Origin: Lamellibrachia columna
Taxonomy: Eukaryota > Annelida > Polychaeta > Sabellida > Siboglinidae
Reading direction: 5' to 3'
DNA: 64,000 bases
NCBI GenBank assembly: GCA_963662155.1
Contig: OY759267.1
Span: 16,458,489 to 16,522,488 of the forward strand
In this document: in pieces, positions 11,571 through 23,859 of the stretch
How positions within the stretch are numbered: position 1 is the stretch's first letter
Layout: each line of letters starts with the position of its first letter
Made by a program: the position numbers and the translations under genes
Notes under the pieces: model-generated
Databases searched by the model: none
What the model was told of the DNA's origin: nothing
Seen by the model: only the letters and a program-made list of their open reading frames with translations

Positions 11571-12971
11571 GCGAAATTTTTTTCCCCATAATTGGTCCTG
11601 GCAAGCAGCGCCTTAGGCGGACATGGTTGGCTGCTGAGAATAGTTGACCTCCGAACTCTCTAATTCATAACAGCAATACACGTGTTCAATTGAACCTATG
11701 TCAACAATGACACGTGGCTTGAACTTGACCTGTTGAAAATAACGGTAATTTCACTTGCACTTGTTTTGATAAATCAAACAGTTTTTTGTAATTGTACAAA
11801 ATATAACAAACACATGAAATCAACATGGATTACTCTTAGAATTGTGCCGCCATAAAAGCAGGGATAAACTTTCAGTCAATCAATAATTATTTATTACAGT
11901 CATATAAAACAAACAAAACAAGCCATGAGAACAATATGAGAAGGTATAACAAACATTATTGCTAACAATATCACTCGATTAAAAAGATTATGTGCCATGA
12001 AAGCTTAGACAACAAATATTGACTATTTTGAGAAAACAAATAATAGAACATGGCAAAAAGGCATTCCATGTTTCATGTTTTAATGCCTGTAAAGCTAATT
12101 AGAGAAAAACCTGGTCTATGTCAACCAAATATTTACAAGAACTTTTTCAAATTATTTTACAGTTCGGGTTAATAAAGTGACTGATCAATTAACTTTTCTG
12201 CAACAAAAATAACGAATATTTTACTCGTATTGAGCATGAACATTATAAACAAATCAACAAGTCTGGTAGCACCAATCTTAAAGACAACCTATATAAACTA
12301 CACGTGTGTCTTTATTCACATTTAAAGACAAACCAATAAGGATATAACTAATGTTATTGACCATCTTCATGCAAAATGTAGTTGTGGTCAAATGGCATGT
12401 TCACAAAATTATTAAACACTGCAAAATTTGAATTAACTGAACAACTAAGAATAATAATAAACCAAACTCAATGATCAAGAAATTATAAGTCAATACTGAG
12501 TTATGGCAGACTAATTTACCTATAAAAGTAAAAAATTAATGCTCCATTGGTGCCATAATGTAACATAAATGAAGAAAATATAAAAAAAGGAAAAAGTAAA
12601 ATTCGGACCCACAAAGCTTCGAACGCGAAACTCTACAACTGAAGTCAGGCGTTTTACCACTGCACCACCCAATCTACCCTGAATAAAAGTGACAGCTTCA
12701 TGATATACATTCATCAAATTGTTTGCTAAGATTAATATATAATATATCAATGATTTTCAATACTTCCACATATGAAAAACATTCAGAAAAAGGGCCAACA
12801 CTCACCTGTAGTGCAGTTATTTCTGAAACATTTAGTTTCAAGCAACGCGCTATTTTTAATTTTTCCACCACAAACGCTGGCAAGAGTTCAGAGGTCAGCA
12901 ATTCTCCGTAGCCAATCACGACCACGCGAGGCGCTGCTTGCCAGGACCAATTATGGGGGAAAAAAATTCGC
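11571..12971. mobile_element. 1.4-kb Mutator-type (MULE-like) inverted-repeat element, non-autonomous
   Basis: Seen: the two ends are inverted repeats of about 100 bp (11571-11670 and 12875-12971), starting GCGAA with a T7 run, then CCCC and ATAATTGGTCCTGGCAAGCA. The bases outside are CCCCAGGAC at 11562-11570 and again at 12972-12980, a 9-bp target duplication. Known: long inverted repeats plus 9-bp duplications are characteristic of the Mutator superfamily. No transposase is visible within, so it would need one in trans. It lies upstream of the transposase pseudogene, inside the 10-kb CACTA-like transposon, so it arrived after that element. Confidence 0.8.
12600..12682 (-). repeat. tRNA-derived SINE head or tRNA-like sequence
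   Basis: On the minus strand an A-box-like TGGTGCAGTGG and a B-box-like GTTCGAAGC are spaced as in a tRNA gene, followed by GTGGGTCC and a T-rich stretch. The stems are too imperfect to call a functional tRNA. It is probably the Pol III promoter region of a SINE carried inside the Mutator-type element. Confidence 0.5.
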
Positions 12972-13204
12972 CCCCAGGACAAGTGGAACAGAAGACAGTC
13001 TAGAAACACCTGGCGGCAAGACCTGGAAGGAGAAATAAGGAAAATGGGTCAGCCAAGAAAATTCAGCAATGTTTTGAATAGTTTCTAATCGTTAGAAAAC
13101 TAAAGTTCGCAACATTTTGCACTCGTTTAGAATCCGGTCAGCGGGTTCCATCTCAATTTTTTTATAAACAAACGAAAATCATGCACAGTGCAAATTGTGA
13201 CAAA

Positions 13205-14165
13205 ACGTAAAGACATTGGTGTTAGTTATCAACGTGATTCCAACATCATTTCAAATTGCCACAGATCCACGTGGACGTCCGTATAAAGTTGATGAACATA
13301 CGCTGTAAATAAAAAAGTAGTTGTCTGGGCAAGGCAACGTGATTTCAACGTTGTGTCAACGTCACATTTCCACGTCCTTATAACGTTGGTGATCAGACAT
13401 CGTAAAGGCGTTGGGTTAGGTTGTCAAATTGATTTCAACGTTGTTGTCAACGTAACTTGTTCACACCATTATAACGCTGATGAATATATGCAAAAAATAT
13501 GTCTTATTTAATGTATAAATCTAGTTGGTTGGGCTGGCGACTTGATTTCAATGTTGCGCCAACGTCAGATTTCCACGTCCTTGTAACATTGATGACGACC
13601 AGACTTTGTATAGACGTTGGGTTAGGTTGTCGACATGATTTCAACGTTGCATCAACGTCATGATTCCACGTCTGTATAACGTTGATGAACAGATGTGGTA
13701 AAAACATTGTATTTAAATAAGAATCTATAGTTCGTTGGGCTGTCAATTTAATTTCAACATTGTATCAACATCAAACTTCCACTTCCTTACGACGTTGATA
13801 ACTTGATGTTGGACAGACGTTGGGTTAGGTTGTCGACTTGATTTCAACGTTGTATCAACGTCAGGTTTCCACGTCCGTATAACGTTGATGACAAGACGCA
13901 GAAAAGACGTATTTATATAGCAATTTATTTTGTTGGACTGTCGACTTGATTGCAACGTTATATGAACGTCACATTTCCACGTCCTTGTAATGTTGGTGAC
14001 CGGACGTTGTAAGGACGTTGGGTTTCGTTGTCGACTTGATTTTAACGTTGTGTCAACGTCAAATTTCCACGTCTTTACAACGTCGATAACCACACGTTGT
14101 AAATACGTTGTATTTACATTGTTCAATGTCGCTACGTATATGCAACCAATAATCAACGTCATACC
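13205..14165. repeat. Right subterminal repeat array of the 10-kb transposon
   Basis: About ten irregular copies of a unit containing TTTCAACGTTGTATCAACGTC, a TTTCCACGTC segment and TATAACGTTGATGA, alternating with GACGTTGGGTTAGGTTGTCGACTTG-like spacers (first 20 bases diagnostic). The core CAACGTTG is palindromic and is shared with the left array. Confidence 0.85.
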
Positions 14166-14187
14166 GACGTCATATGCCGGCTGGGTA

Positions 14188-14760
14188 TGATCATAGTTAG
14201 TCTATGCTCCATTGTGCGATTGGCGTCCATCAGCAGTTGTCGGTGGATCTGTTTACAGAAGATATGGTTGATCTGGGTGTAGATTGGGACGACTCTACCA
14301 GAAGTCTTGTCTTTTCAATGTCCGGTCCATGTGGTTTTGTGTTGTGTGGCATGCTGGAATGCTGTGTTGCATAGAAACAAGTAAAATGTTTCGGAGTAGT
14401 GGATCAATAATTCACCTGTCATATTTCTACGTCCATGGCTTCTGATGCATCGTTCACTGCACTTGCATGTGCTGGCCTTCGCGTTCTATTCACCGACGAT
14501 GAAGACCATCGTAGACAAAGCAAGACTTAAGTACAACGTCGAAACAGTTCAGTTGAACTCGTCGATTTCGTCAACGCATTTTGCCATTCAGGTGGAAGTT
14601 GGGGCATATACGTTGATGATTGACATTTTGGATGAGGATAGGGTCAGCTGTAGGATTGAAACTCAGTCCGACACCTTCCAGAATTTGTATATTATGTCGA
14701 TCAGTTTCGTGTGAATTGCAAAACCTCCATATTGGTTTGAGTCTTCCGGCAATAGAATGA
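14188..14760 (-). pseudogene. LINE endonuclease half (APE type), decayed
   Basis: Minus-strand translation gives INVYAPTS, a FIVG segment where MGD(W/F)N is expected, LCNTAFQH with KTTWTG, and QINHIFCKQ in place of QIDYI. These follow the order of the APE endonuclease domain of LINE ORF2. Several stops are present. The continuation (linker and reverse transcriptase) is at 2985-4183 beyond the transposon, on the same strand. Confidence 0.75.
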
Positions 14761-15463
14761 GCAGGTAATCACCAATTTCATCATCGAGTCCTGCTGCTCA
14801 TTTGGTCTCTTGGAGACATGCCATGCTTGCATGGTACATTGACAGGTATTTGCACAGTTGTTGCCGCTTTGTGGCCGCAGTTAATCATCTTGTAATGCAG
14901 TCATTATGATGATGTATAGGTATGAGGAACGTCGGTGAACCCAATTGGGTTTCGAATTATCACCTGGTAGTTCGTTTTTGTTGTTTTGTTCAAATTGTGG
15001 CTCTAAATGTTCACCACAACGTTTGATAAACTCCCACAACTAGCGAAGGTAGTGGACTCCTTCGTTCTACACAAAAACATCGTCTTCCATAGCCTTGATC
15101 AAATGAACTATATGTTGCTTTAAATTTGCATGGATGCCAAAAAATAGCATTAAATCTGTTGTCTATAAGATTCAACCAATGACTTGATATTTCTAGCCTG
15201 GCAAAAATCACCTCTCTTTTGGATTCCGTTCTTTTTATCACCAAGAGGACCAACAATTTCACTGCACTGCACACCCTTTCTTTTTCAAACTGCAAAAATG
15301 TGCTGTCCTTGCCTCAACCTAGCAACACCCCAGATTTCTCTAAATTCCTCTGAATCTTTCCAATTCTTTTATCCCATACTATAGGAATTAAAGCGCAGCA
15401 ATACATGGACCAATTAGTAAAAATTATGGATCTCAAGCTTATGTTCGTCTGATTTAACATTGT
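14761..15463. other. No gene recognised; possible hAT-like scrap on the minus strand
   Basis: A 94-codon minus frame at 15011-15295 includes EISSHWLNL, faintly like the RWLS motif of hAT-type proteins, but nothing else supports it. The rest carries no clear signal. Confidence 0.25.
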
Positions 15464-15994
15464 TAAGGTGACACACGGCAGGTGAAATGACGATTTTCGG
15501 AAAAAAAAGTGAAACTCGTATTTTGCCATATTCGTATTGTTTATTATGTCGACCATCTACTAAGTTCACTTATAAAAATGTGCATGCAAATAAACACACT
15601 GTATTTCGTGAATAAAGTTACCCTACCAGCAACTAAAATCTTGGTTTTGTCATGCGACTCTTCATACGCTTGAAAATAAACGATCTTTACACCTTAGCAA
15701 CGTGTCCGTCTTTTCGCTGTTCGCCATCTTGTTTGGTATGAATGGAATCCTTGATCTGTCATCTATCCATCAGTTTATGTCTAAGCCCTGCCCCTTTTAC
15801 CATAATACATACGGAACGTCTCAAACATGCCGCCTAAAACCGCCGAACATTGCCTAATAAGGTATTCGGATTTGTCCGCTGCGTATGCAAATGGCGTCGT
15901 GATGTCTTGTGACGTTCCGCTTGAACTTCGCGGGTTTCCGCCGGCCTATTTCCCCCAAGATGCAATATGTTGCTACTTCCGAATATAAACAATC

Positions 15995-18312
15995 ATGGCG
16001 TGTGTTGAATCCGTAGAAATTGTCAAAGAAAATTTTTTTGAGAATGGCTGTCCCACAAAGAAAAAAGTAGCAAAACATTGTACAAAGAACACATTTGGCC
16101 GTAAGAAACGCATCATTAACGCGCAGCAACTGCGGGCGGCGCGCAAATGCCGCTATCCAGCATCGAAGCCGGTGACAGCTACGGGCGCTATTGCGCTGTC
16201 GGCAAGTGCGACGCCGCGATCTACTACGTCGGTCGATCGACGACGATGGGGGCTGTCCGTTACAGAGTGCCAGTAGTAGCAAACTGGCTCTACTGAAGGC
16301 GGCCAGTGATTAGGAAGATTTGGTGCCTTCTGACGACACAAATGGTAAGTAATAGCTACAATACGGGGACTTTGACATTTATTAAAAGTTTTTACTTTTA
16401 CCCAACAAAGTAATTGTGTTATTCCTATATTGTATGTGGGAACATGGGCTAACCTAAGTTTGTAACCAATGCCATGATGTTTAAAAATCATTGAGAAATT
16501 TAGTTTTACTGGCCCTGACAATATTCGATATTACCTTTTTATCCTGACTTAGTCTCATTCTTAGGAAAATAGTCTTAGCCATATCCTAATGATATGTCCA
16601 TAGGCAGGTGTGTGTGCATACAGAAATATACACACACGCACGCGCGCGCGCGCGCACACACACACACACATTCTTCATTACACTTTAATATTTTTATGAC
16701 AACAAACATATATTGATTACAATTTACAAATGGTATGTAAAAAAAAAATTTGCATTTGTTCTCAGTTTGCACGCCTCGCTGGTGTCTTCTAGACCTCAAC
16801 AAGCTCGACACGCTGTTGGAGTTGGTGGAATGTCCACAGTGTCAATTGCAACCGGCACTGTGCGCAACAACGTCTGAAGCAAAGCGTATGGGATTTGCGC
16901 TGCGTCTTGAGCTGGCGTGTCACAAGTGTGGCTACGTGTTTGGCAACACATACTCGTCGCCAGAGTTGCCAAGCAACAAGAAGCCATCGCCATTTGTTAT
17001 CAATGACACAATGACCCTGCTCTTCAACCGCCTTGGGCTCGGCCACACAGCATTGAAGGAGTTCTGCGGAGTCCTTGGGATGCCGGCGATGTGGTTGAAG
17101 ACATTCCAGAAGAAGGCGTAACAGGTCGTCCGCAGGACATTGGAGGCCACAGGGTATGTCCTGAACCGGAGTGTTGCCGTTGTGCGGGCAATGCATTATG
17201 AGATGCAGCCTGACTTCCCCACTGACCAGCCCGTACCAATCACTGTCAGTTTTGACAGCACCTGGCACAAGCGTGGCCACATGTCGATGCACGGTGTAGC
17301 GGCTGTGATCGAAGTGGTCACTGGGCTGGTTGTGGACTACGTCGTCTTGTCGACGTACTGCCATTGCTGCAGCCTGAAGCGTCACGAGCACTGTGATGAC
17401 CCTGCAGCCTTTGACGCGTGGTACCAAGAACACAAGGAAGACTGCTGCATCAACTTCCACGGCAGCTCCAACACCATGGAGGTGGAGGCCGCCAAGCAGC
17501 TGTGGTCCCGCTCGGTCAACCGTCACGGCCTGATGTACACAGGGATGCTGGGTGACGGCGACTCAAAGGCGCACAAGGCAGTCGTTGACCTCGAACCGTA
17601 TGGCCCTGATGTCATCTTTGAGAAGGAAGAATGCCTCAACCACGCCCACAAGCGCATGGGCACTGCGCTACTGAAGTTGTCAAAGGAGAAGAAGCTTGGT
17701 GGGCGTGGGGAGGGCTTGCAGAAGTACTACAGGTACGCCCTGAATGCTGGTGCAAGCGATATTGACAACATGCGCAACCGAGTGTGGGCGACATTGTTTC
17801 ATTGTGTCAGCACAGATGACGATCTGCACCACACGCGATGCCCCAGCGGCAAGGATTCCTGGTGCTTCTACCAGCGTGCTGAAGCCAAGGACCAGGAGCC
17901 TCCACCACATGCCGAACATCTCAAGCATCCGCTGGCCCATGACGTTGCTGAAGCCATGATTCCGGTCTACCAGCGTATGAGTGACCCCAACCTGCTGAAG
18001 CGTCTGCAGAAAGGCAAGACGCAGAACAGCAATGAGTGCCTGCATTCGGTCATCTGGAGCAGGTGCACCAAGACCGTTTTTGTTGGACACCGGAGACTGA
18101 TGTGTGCAGTTGCTCGTGCTGTGGGGTCGTTCAACGCTAGTGCATCTCACCTTGCAGAAGTGATGGACCTGCTCGCGATTGAGACGAACGAGATGACGCA
18201 GGTGTTTGTAGAGAAGAGCGACCGGTTGCGCATCGCCCACGCAGAACGTGCACAGAGAGCTGGTGCCAAGGCACACAGAAAAGGAAGGTCGGATGCTCAG
18301 AAGTTGGAGTGA
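15995..18312 (+). pseudogene. Mutator-like transposase of the TTAA element, copy 1
   Basis: Exon 1 runs 15995-16344 (donor GTAAGT) and exon 2 runs 16766-18312 (acceptor CTCAG); the phases agree (1/1). Exon 1 begins MACVESVEIV and is Lys/Arg-rich, probably for DNA contact. Exon 2 holds CPQC...CHKC, a possible zinc site, then a catalytic core with VSFDSTWHKRGHMSMHG, YCHCC, GMLGDGDSKAH, NHAHKRMGTAL and KTQNSNECLHSVIW. These match the transposase domain Pfam calls Mutator-like; the Asp in SFDSTW, the Asp in GDGDSK and the Glu in NSNECL are plausible catalytic residues. Breaks: relative to copy 2, exon 1 has a 4-bp insertion (350 versus 346 bp) and a stop near 16310; exon 2 has a TAA at 17119-17121. 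The last 390 codons (17140-18312) are open. Confidence 0.8.
16629..16669. repeat. Short (CA)n/(CG)n microsatellite in the transposase intron
   Basis: An alternating purine-pyrimidine tract, ACAC then GCGCGC then ACAC, about 40 bp long. It is absent from the matching part of copy 2, which ends before it. Confidence 0.9.
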
Positions 18313-19599
18313 ACACTTACCGAGGAAGCCGAAGGACCATCTTACCTGGCTGGTGGATTTGTGTGAATGTTACATGTTTGATGTTCAGTGGACCTTAATT
18401 ATGTTGTTGGCCCTGTGTGCATTTGTTGTGCCAACCTGCATGCACAGTCACTTCCTTATCCTGTATTCATATTGTGACAACTTTATCAAAACCATGTACC
18501 ACATTAGTATGAAGTTTCTCTGAAAGTAATGATGCAACCAACATAACGTTTTGTGCTAGCCAAATAAGATTTCAAGTGTTGTATTCAGGTTATTCTTCTC
18601 TACATAACTGATAGAAAATATTTTTAAAATAATAAAAATATATAAAAATAAATACATCAGTATTAGTTACCAAAAATAATGTATTTTTGTGTCATAAAAA
18701 AAAAACACTCCTCTTTTTTACAAATGTTTCCTACTAGTTGTGAAACAGAATGTTTACTGAATATAGTTATGCAAGAATTACGATGATAACTTTATTCAAG
18801 AAGAAATTACAGTGTTTCTCAGTTTACAAATATTATGTCCAAAATGGTGGCTATTTTGTTTGGTTCATGTATCACATTTGCAGGAAGCGTATCTCTGGAA
18901 GTACTTATGCCAGCAAAATAATGTTTACATTGTTATATTCAGCATAATAATTTCTAATAGCATGCCAAAGGAAATATCTATGTGACTCAGTTTTAAAGTA
19001 TCAGAAGTATTGATGCTAAACAAATCTTTGACGGCTGTTTTCTCAAAAACGTGTTTTCTGCATTTGGAAAAAGGATATCTCTGTGAGTAATTATGCTATC
19101 CAAATAAGGTTTTGAATGTTGCATTCAGCATACTCTACTCGTCACAATGACCAGAGATTTTAAAAATCATCAACAGTTTGAAAGATAAACCCGTATTTAT
19201 TGCCAAAAACAAAGTTTTTTTTTCGCACTTTAAAAAAAAAAATTTTTTTTATAAAAACAACATTTTAACAAATGCTCTGGTCATTGTACAGTAGAATGTG
19301 TATTGAACATGGATTTATGAGAATTATAATCATATATGTGTTCAATAAAAAATGGCAGTGTTTCTAAATTTGCCAATTTTTTCAAAAAATGGAGGACATT
19401 TTGTTTGTTACCATGGAAACGGGGGTCTTGCTGACAAAAGTTCAATATATTTTTTACTCAGACCCATTCTATACTTTTGGCCAAAGAAATTACAAGATTT
19501 GCAGAAATAAAAAAATTATCCTATCCTAGCCATGTGTGGTCTTAAGGAGTTCATCGAGTCATTCTTGAAGAAGTTTGTTAGCTGCTTTCTCATTTGTCG

Positions 19600-20400
19600 C
19601 TCTATTGGAAAACAGATATGAAAGTTTGCAAAGTGCATCATTCATGAATCAGTCAGTGTCACAGTGGTTTATATGCCAAAATCCAAAGGAAGGAAGCACT
19701 GTGACAAATAACTTAGGACAGGCATCACATCCATGAGGAAGGCTGTTGTTAACAGGAACTGGACCTTGTTCTCTAGGATGCCTTTGGCTTGATCTGCACC
19801 ACCTGCCCTGATGGACACCTCATGCTCCAATTCTTGTAATAGAGCTGGGTACACCTCCCATACAGCTTTTATGGCTGATCCCATGGAGAACTATCTGAAG
19901 CTAACAGGGTCTTTCAGTGTTATTGTTCTGGCACTGTCTTGTTGTAGGGCGATCCCCACTGCTCTTAAGCAGTTGTATCAGATTGCGGTCATGATAGAAC
20001 ATGTAAACCAGTTTTAGGTTCCTTTGACATTCATTAAAGGAAATGACAGCAGTGGTGGTTTGACCAGCAGCCAGCACCAGGCGGTGAGCAACAAAACGAT
20101 GAATCTGAATCATTACTGCATTGTACTTTTGTAGTAGCTTGCCCACACCTGCAACTGAAGCAGTCGTAATGGAGGCACCATCTGTTGCAACTGATGATAC
20201 TTTTGGAGATAGGAAACTTCCAGTATAACAAAAGCATTCGTAGGCTTTCTGTAATGGTTTTGGCTGTCCCATCTGGCACATCTAAATGTTGTAAATACTT
20301 TACTATTGGACTATCATTCTTTACATATCGTACATACACCATCAATTTCTTGTGATTGGCTACATCTGTTGACACGTCAATGATGATAGACCAGTCAATA
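19600..20400 (-). pseudogene. hAT-family transposase-like remnant (ZNF862/ZBED-like)
   Basis: Three overlapping minus frames. 20375-20280 gives STDVANHKKLMVYVRYVKN and LDVPDGTAKTITESL. 20220-19990 gives SSVATDGASITTASVAGVGK, VAHRLVLAAGQ and LKLVYMFYHD. 19884-19669 gives SAIKAVWEVYPALLQELEHE and FLMDVMPVLSYLSQ. These match, in order, the central region of hAT-derived proteins in animals. Frameshifts break it and no BED finger or dimerisation region is visible. Confidence 0.75.
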
Positions 20401-20699
20401 TGTGGTTTGACTTAGATAAAAATGCAACAGAAATGTTTTGTTTGTAGCTAACTCCCCAACCCTTACCAAACAGCAAAAAAATCTAGGTAAATATAGGTGG
20501 GGGAAATAGTTAATTTGCACTGATAAAAAAATTACCTCAAAAAGCAATACTTTCTGTTAAGATTGTTGTGTACCTAAGGGTGAACTTGTCAAATGATGTA
20601 AATATGAGATGCAAATATCACATAGGTGCCACTAATGATTTATTCTAGAAAGTTTTAGTTACTTGGAAATCCAAGATGGCAAAATAACAAGAGAAACTG

Positions 20700-21020
20700 C
20701 AAGTTTGCAAGACTAACTGAGTGGGAAGAACTGCAGGAGTGAAAAGAATAGAAAAGTGAAGAATGGAGGAGCTGAGGGAGGAAGTGGGTGTGAAAGAGAG
20801 TCTCAGGAGGAAGCTGGTGAGGAGCCGGCTAAAGTGGGCTGGACACGTGGAAAGAATGGAAGGGGTTGACGAAGAGAATGAATGCGTTTAGAGTGGAAGT
20901 AGGGGTAGAAGATTGAGATGGGAGACTGTGTGAAGAGAGATTTGGTGGGAGGGGAGTGGGGAATGAGAGCGAGGGATGGGGGAGTGGAGACAGTTGGTGA
21001 AGACAGCAGTGAAATGGGAT
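20700..21020 (+). pseudogene. LINE ORF2 C-terminal fragment
   Basis: The plus frame from 20763 reads EELREEVGVKESLRRKLVRS then LKWAGHVERMEG, a hallmark of LINE C-termini after the reverse transcriptase. It is followed by an Arg/Glu/Gly-rich tail broken by stops. No reverse transcriptase precedes it, so it is 5'-truncated, as is usual for LINE copies. Confidence 0.75.
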
Positions 21021-21239
21021 AAGTGATGAAGAAGATTGGAAAACAAAAATCGATGACCAGTATCACTGCCAGCTTCAAGGATAAAGACGAGAGCAACAAC
21101 AACTTCATTACTTCAAGCAGGTCCTCTAAACCTGATACTGACATCACATTGCCTATATGTAACCTAGAAAACTCATCTTTGTATGGAATCTGCCAAGACA
21201 CATGACAACAGAGCTCAAGTAGCTGCCAGTAGGTTAAAA

Positions 21240-21430
21240 TCATTCGTTCGTCCATCGCAAAGCGATGAGGACCACTTCAGTCATCTGGGGGTTGAGGGGG
21301 CTGGGTTGATCTGTGAGTACACAGGTGGCTGAAAAGGCCAATCTGTGTCTGGAAGATTCTCTGGCAGTGTGGACAGGGGATGGCAGCCGCATGTGTTGTT
21401 GGGGGATCGCTGGCTCTTGACTTTCTGGCT
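21240..21430 (-). pseudogene. LINE 3' end with C2H2-like finger, 5'-truncated
   Basis: On the minus strand CPHCQRIFQTQIGLFSHLCTH is a C2H2-like unit (Cys-X2-Cys ... His-X3-His). It is followed by a stop and a tail reading TGAAGTGGTCCTCATCGC, typical of the end of one group of animal LINEs. Confidence 0.6.
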
Positions 21431-21659
21431 TGCCTCGGTTAAAATAGTTGAATAGACACAGCTCATGTCAATAAACAAATAAATAAAAGTTCTTGTGTGA
21501 ACCAATTTCTAGCTTACATTAATCACTGCGCGTACAAACTAAAAGTCCATTAAAGTATATAAATAAATTAAAACGTCGTCACAGAAAAACATAAAAGTCC
21601 TCCACGATAATGGTTATAGTCCATAAAAAAAAATATTTCACACATTGTTATATGCACAT

Positions 21660-21870
21660 TGGAAGAGATGAGTCTTTAGTTTGCACTTAAATAATGTCAA
21701 TGAAGGTGCGTCACGGAGGGAGAGTGGTAGTGTGTTCCAAAGTGCAGGGCAAGTTGTTCCAAAACCATGTCTACCAATAGACTTGGACACTGGTGGGACA
21801 GCTGGCTGCAGATGGTCGTATAGCTGCTGCAGCCAAGGATGTCTAGTTGTAGTGAATGACCTTTGACATC
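21660..21870. repeat. Dispersed-repeat-like sequence
   Basis: Contains GAGATGAGTCTTTAGTTTGC, then GGGAGAGTGGTAGTGTGTTC, a wording I associate with a repeat found in many marine animals. No coding capacity. Confidence 0.35.
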
Positions 21871-22015
21871 AATCATTAATTATGATGCCACTAATGCATG
21901 CTGGGTAATTGAATATCGGTGTCATAAAATTCTTCTTCTTATATTCCGTCTAGCATCATTGTACTGAGGAAACAGGCAGGCCGGTAGGCGAACACAAAAA
22001 TAATAAACCTATATA

Positions 22016-22961
22016 CAGTTGCGCCTCGTTATTACGCACCCCGTTATTACGCGGATTCGGATATAATGCGGTTGGTCGTGGACCCAGATTTTATGCCGCC
22101 AGGGGAAAATGCCAAATGGGCCTGCTTAAACCTACTTAGAATTGCTTTGACAATTCTCAAGAAACATTAGGCGAACAATGTCAATGAACGAGTATCAATA
22201 TGTTGTTTGTTTTGCGCTGTCGCTGACATCAATCGCTGTCGCTGGCTTCGCTTCGACAGTTTGTAAATTGCAATCGAGATTCACAAATACGCCTTGCGTA
22301 AGAATCAGATCAACAGTTTTAAATGCATTTAGGATGCAATACCAACATAACACTTGGGTGGAATGACATGCTTCCAGTACATCGTAAATTTAATCGTGTT
22401 CGCGACGCGAAACCAACATGCCAAATTCCTAACCCAATGCTCTACCGGTGCGCGAAAATACGAATTCGTCATCTGTATATGAAACGATGAATCGATGTTA
22501 AGTGGTGTGTAATAAATTTATGCTTCGGTCCTGATTGGTTGAAAGATGAAGTGAAACAATTATTAATTCTACGTATTGTCGTTTTCTGTGTTTCATCAGC
22601 TTACATACTACGTTTGTCAAATCATACACGTTTTCGGCTGCTCAGATCCAGGTTATTATTTTCGATTCGTAGGCAGTATACGTACATGTTTTATTCAGTT
22701 CAAGAATCAACAGGGTGACATTTAAAAAATAATACACGTTGATGCTAGTATAATAAGTTCCATAAACTGCATGTTGGCGTATAAGACATTGCTGCAAGCA
22801 CACAGGGCTTCGACAGCGTTCATGGACTTGGTGCAGCCGGCGGCGATCGCTGTTGTTTAGTAGCTCCCTGGTGGCAGATATGGGAACTCCTAACGCGCCT
22901 CGCATACAACGCGGTCCGAAGTCGTGGACCCCGACCACCGCGTTATAACGAGGCTCGACTG
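22016..22961. mobile_element. pogo/Tigger-like non-autonomous element
   Basis: The ends are inverted repeats: CAGTTGCGCCTCGTTATTACGC on the left (first 20 bases diagnostic) and CAGTCGAGCCTCGTTATAACGC reverse-complemented on the right. TA flanks both sides (22014-22015 and 22962-22963). Known: CAGT... ends with TA target duplication are typical of pogo-type mariners. The 946-bp inside has no transposase. Confidence 0.8.
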
Positions 22962-22963
22962 TA

Positions 22964-23680
22964 CAGTGCATTACTTGCCATGACCTCACATTTGTCTGCC
23001 ACTTCTGGTTTTTCCTGGCACTTCTTCCTTCTCTTCCACTAGTTTACCATTCTACCAGTTAGTGGCAGAACAGGATACATATGACAAAAATTTGTAGCGC
23101 TTTCACAACAGCAAGCCTTAACAGTAAGGAGCAAGACACAATAAATGAGACGTATGTTCTGATCAAATCTTCGGTGGCTGCTTTACTGTATTCTTTATGT
23201 ACTAAACGGACATAATTCCAGGGCAATTATGTCTCTAACAGGGGCAGTTGCATATTTAGGGGGAGGCCATTAGGCTTTTTTATACCTGTGAACTAACTTG
23301 GATACTCACATATTATCGGAGTGATCCCCAGAGTGACGAGGCAATGATTACATCATTAGAAAAGGTCCATCGATCACTTTTCAACCACATTTGAAATCTG
23401 AAACCTTCAGAATTAAGTTCTGATTAAAATGGTAAGAAAAGTATTAAACAATTATTATCCATTACAAAGTTATGGTATATTTGATCAAATAAGGTAATGA
23501 CCAAAAGTCACAAAAGGTGTGACTATTTTTCTTCACTTTCAAAATGTCAGTTTTAAAAGAACGACAGCTAAGTTGTTTTCTATGATCATAAATAGAGATC
23601 GGTGTTCACAAAACTGCATACTGTGACATCTTTGCCGCAGTTTTCTGGTGCCAATAACATTCAGCGAACTCGGACTACAT
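22964..23680. other. No feature recognised
   Basis: AT-rich sequence without convincing frames, splice sites or repeats. Confidence 0.4.
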
Positions 23681-23859
23681 GTGCCAAGTTAAAAACATAC
23701 GTAACTAGTGATGTGTAGTAGATTCATGCAGTGGTTTCCAAAATAATGTGTGAAATGCCAAAAATCATGTGTATATACCCATAAAATTACGCTAGTGAGA
23801 GCACTATAAATTCTGTTGTGGCAAACCCCAATACGTTTTATTCTAACAAATCGATGATA

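Larger units (their letters stand above)
15468..19541 (+). mobile_element. TTAA-flanked DNA transposon with Mutator-like transposase, copy 1
   Basis: Seen: TTAA at 15464-15467 and 19542-19545 flank imperfect inverted ends, GGTGACACACGGCAGG on the left and GACCACACATGGCTAGG on the right when reverse-complemented. Inside lies a two-exon transposase gene on the plus strand. Known: piggyBac and Kolobok elements duplicate TTAA on insertion; which superfamily this is remains open, because the protein resembles the domain Pfam calls Mutator-like. The region after the gene (18500-19541) is AT-rich and contains two related roughly 500-bp stretches, each with ATGG(T/A)GG(C/A)(T/C)ATTTTGTTTG-like words. 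A truncated, inverted copy is at 38632-40372. Confidence 0.65.

Noticed and set aside
12600..12682. A functional tRNA gene
   Set aside because: The boxes are present but the stems do not pair well; called tRNA-like instead.
16789..17526. 245-codon minus frame opposite the Mutator-like transposase
   Set aside because: It is a shadow of the GC-rich transposase exon on the other strand.
21023..21205. 60-codon plus frame after the LINE C-terminal fragment
   Set aside because: No LINE or other motif; probably non-coding tail.
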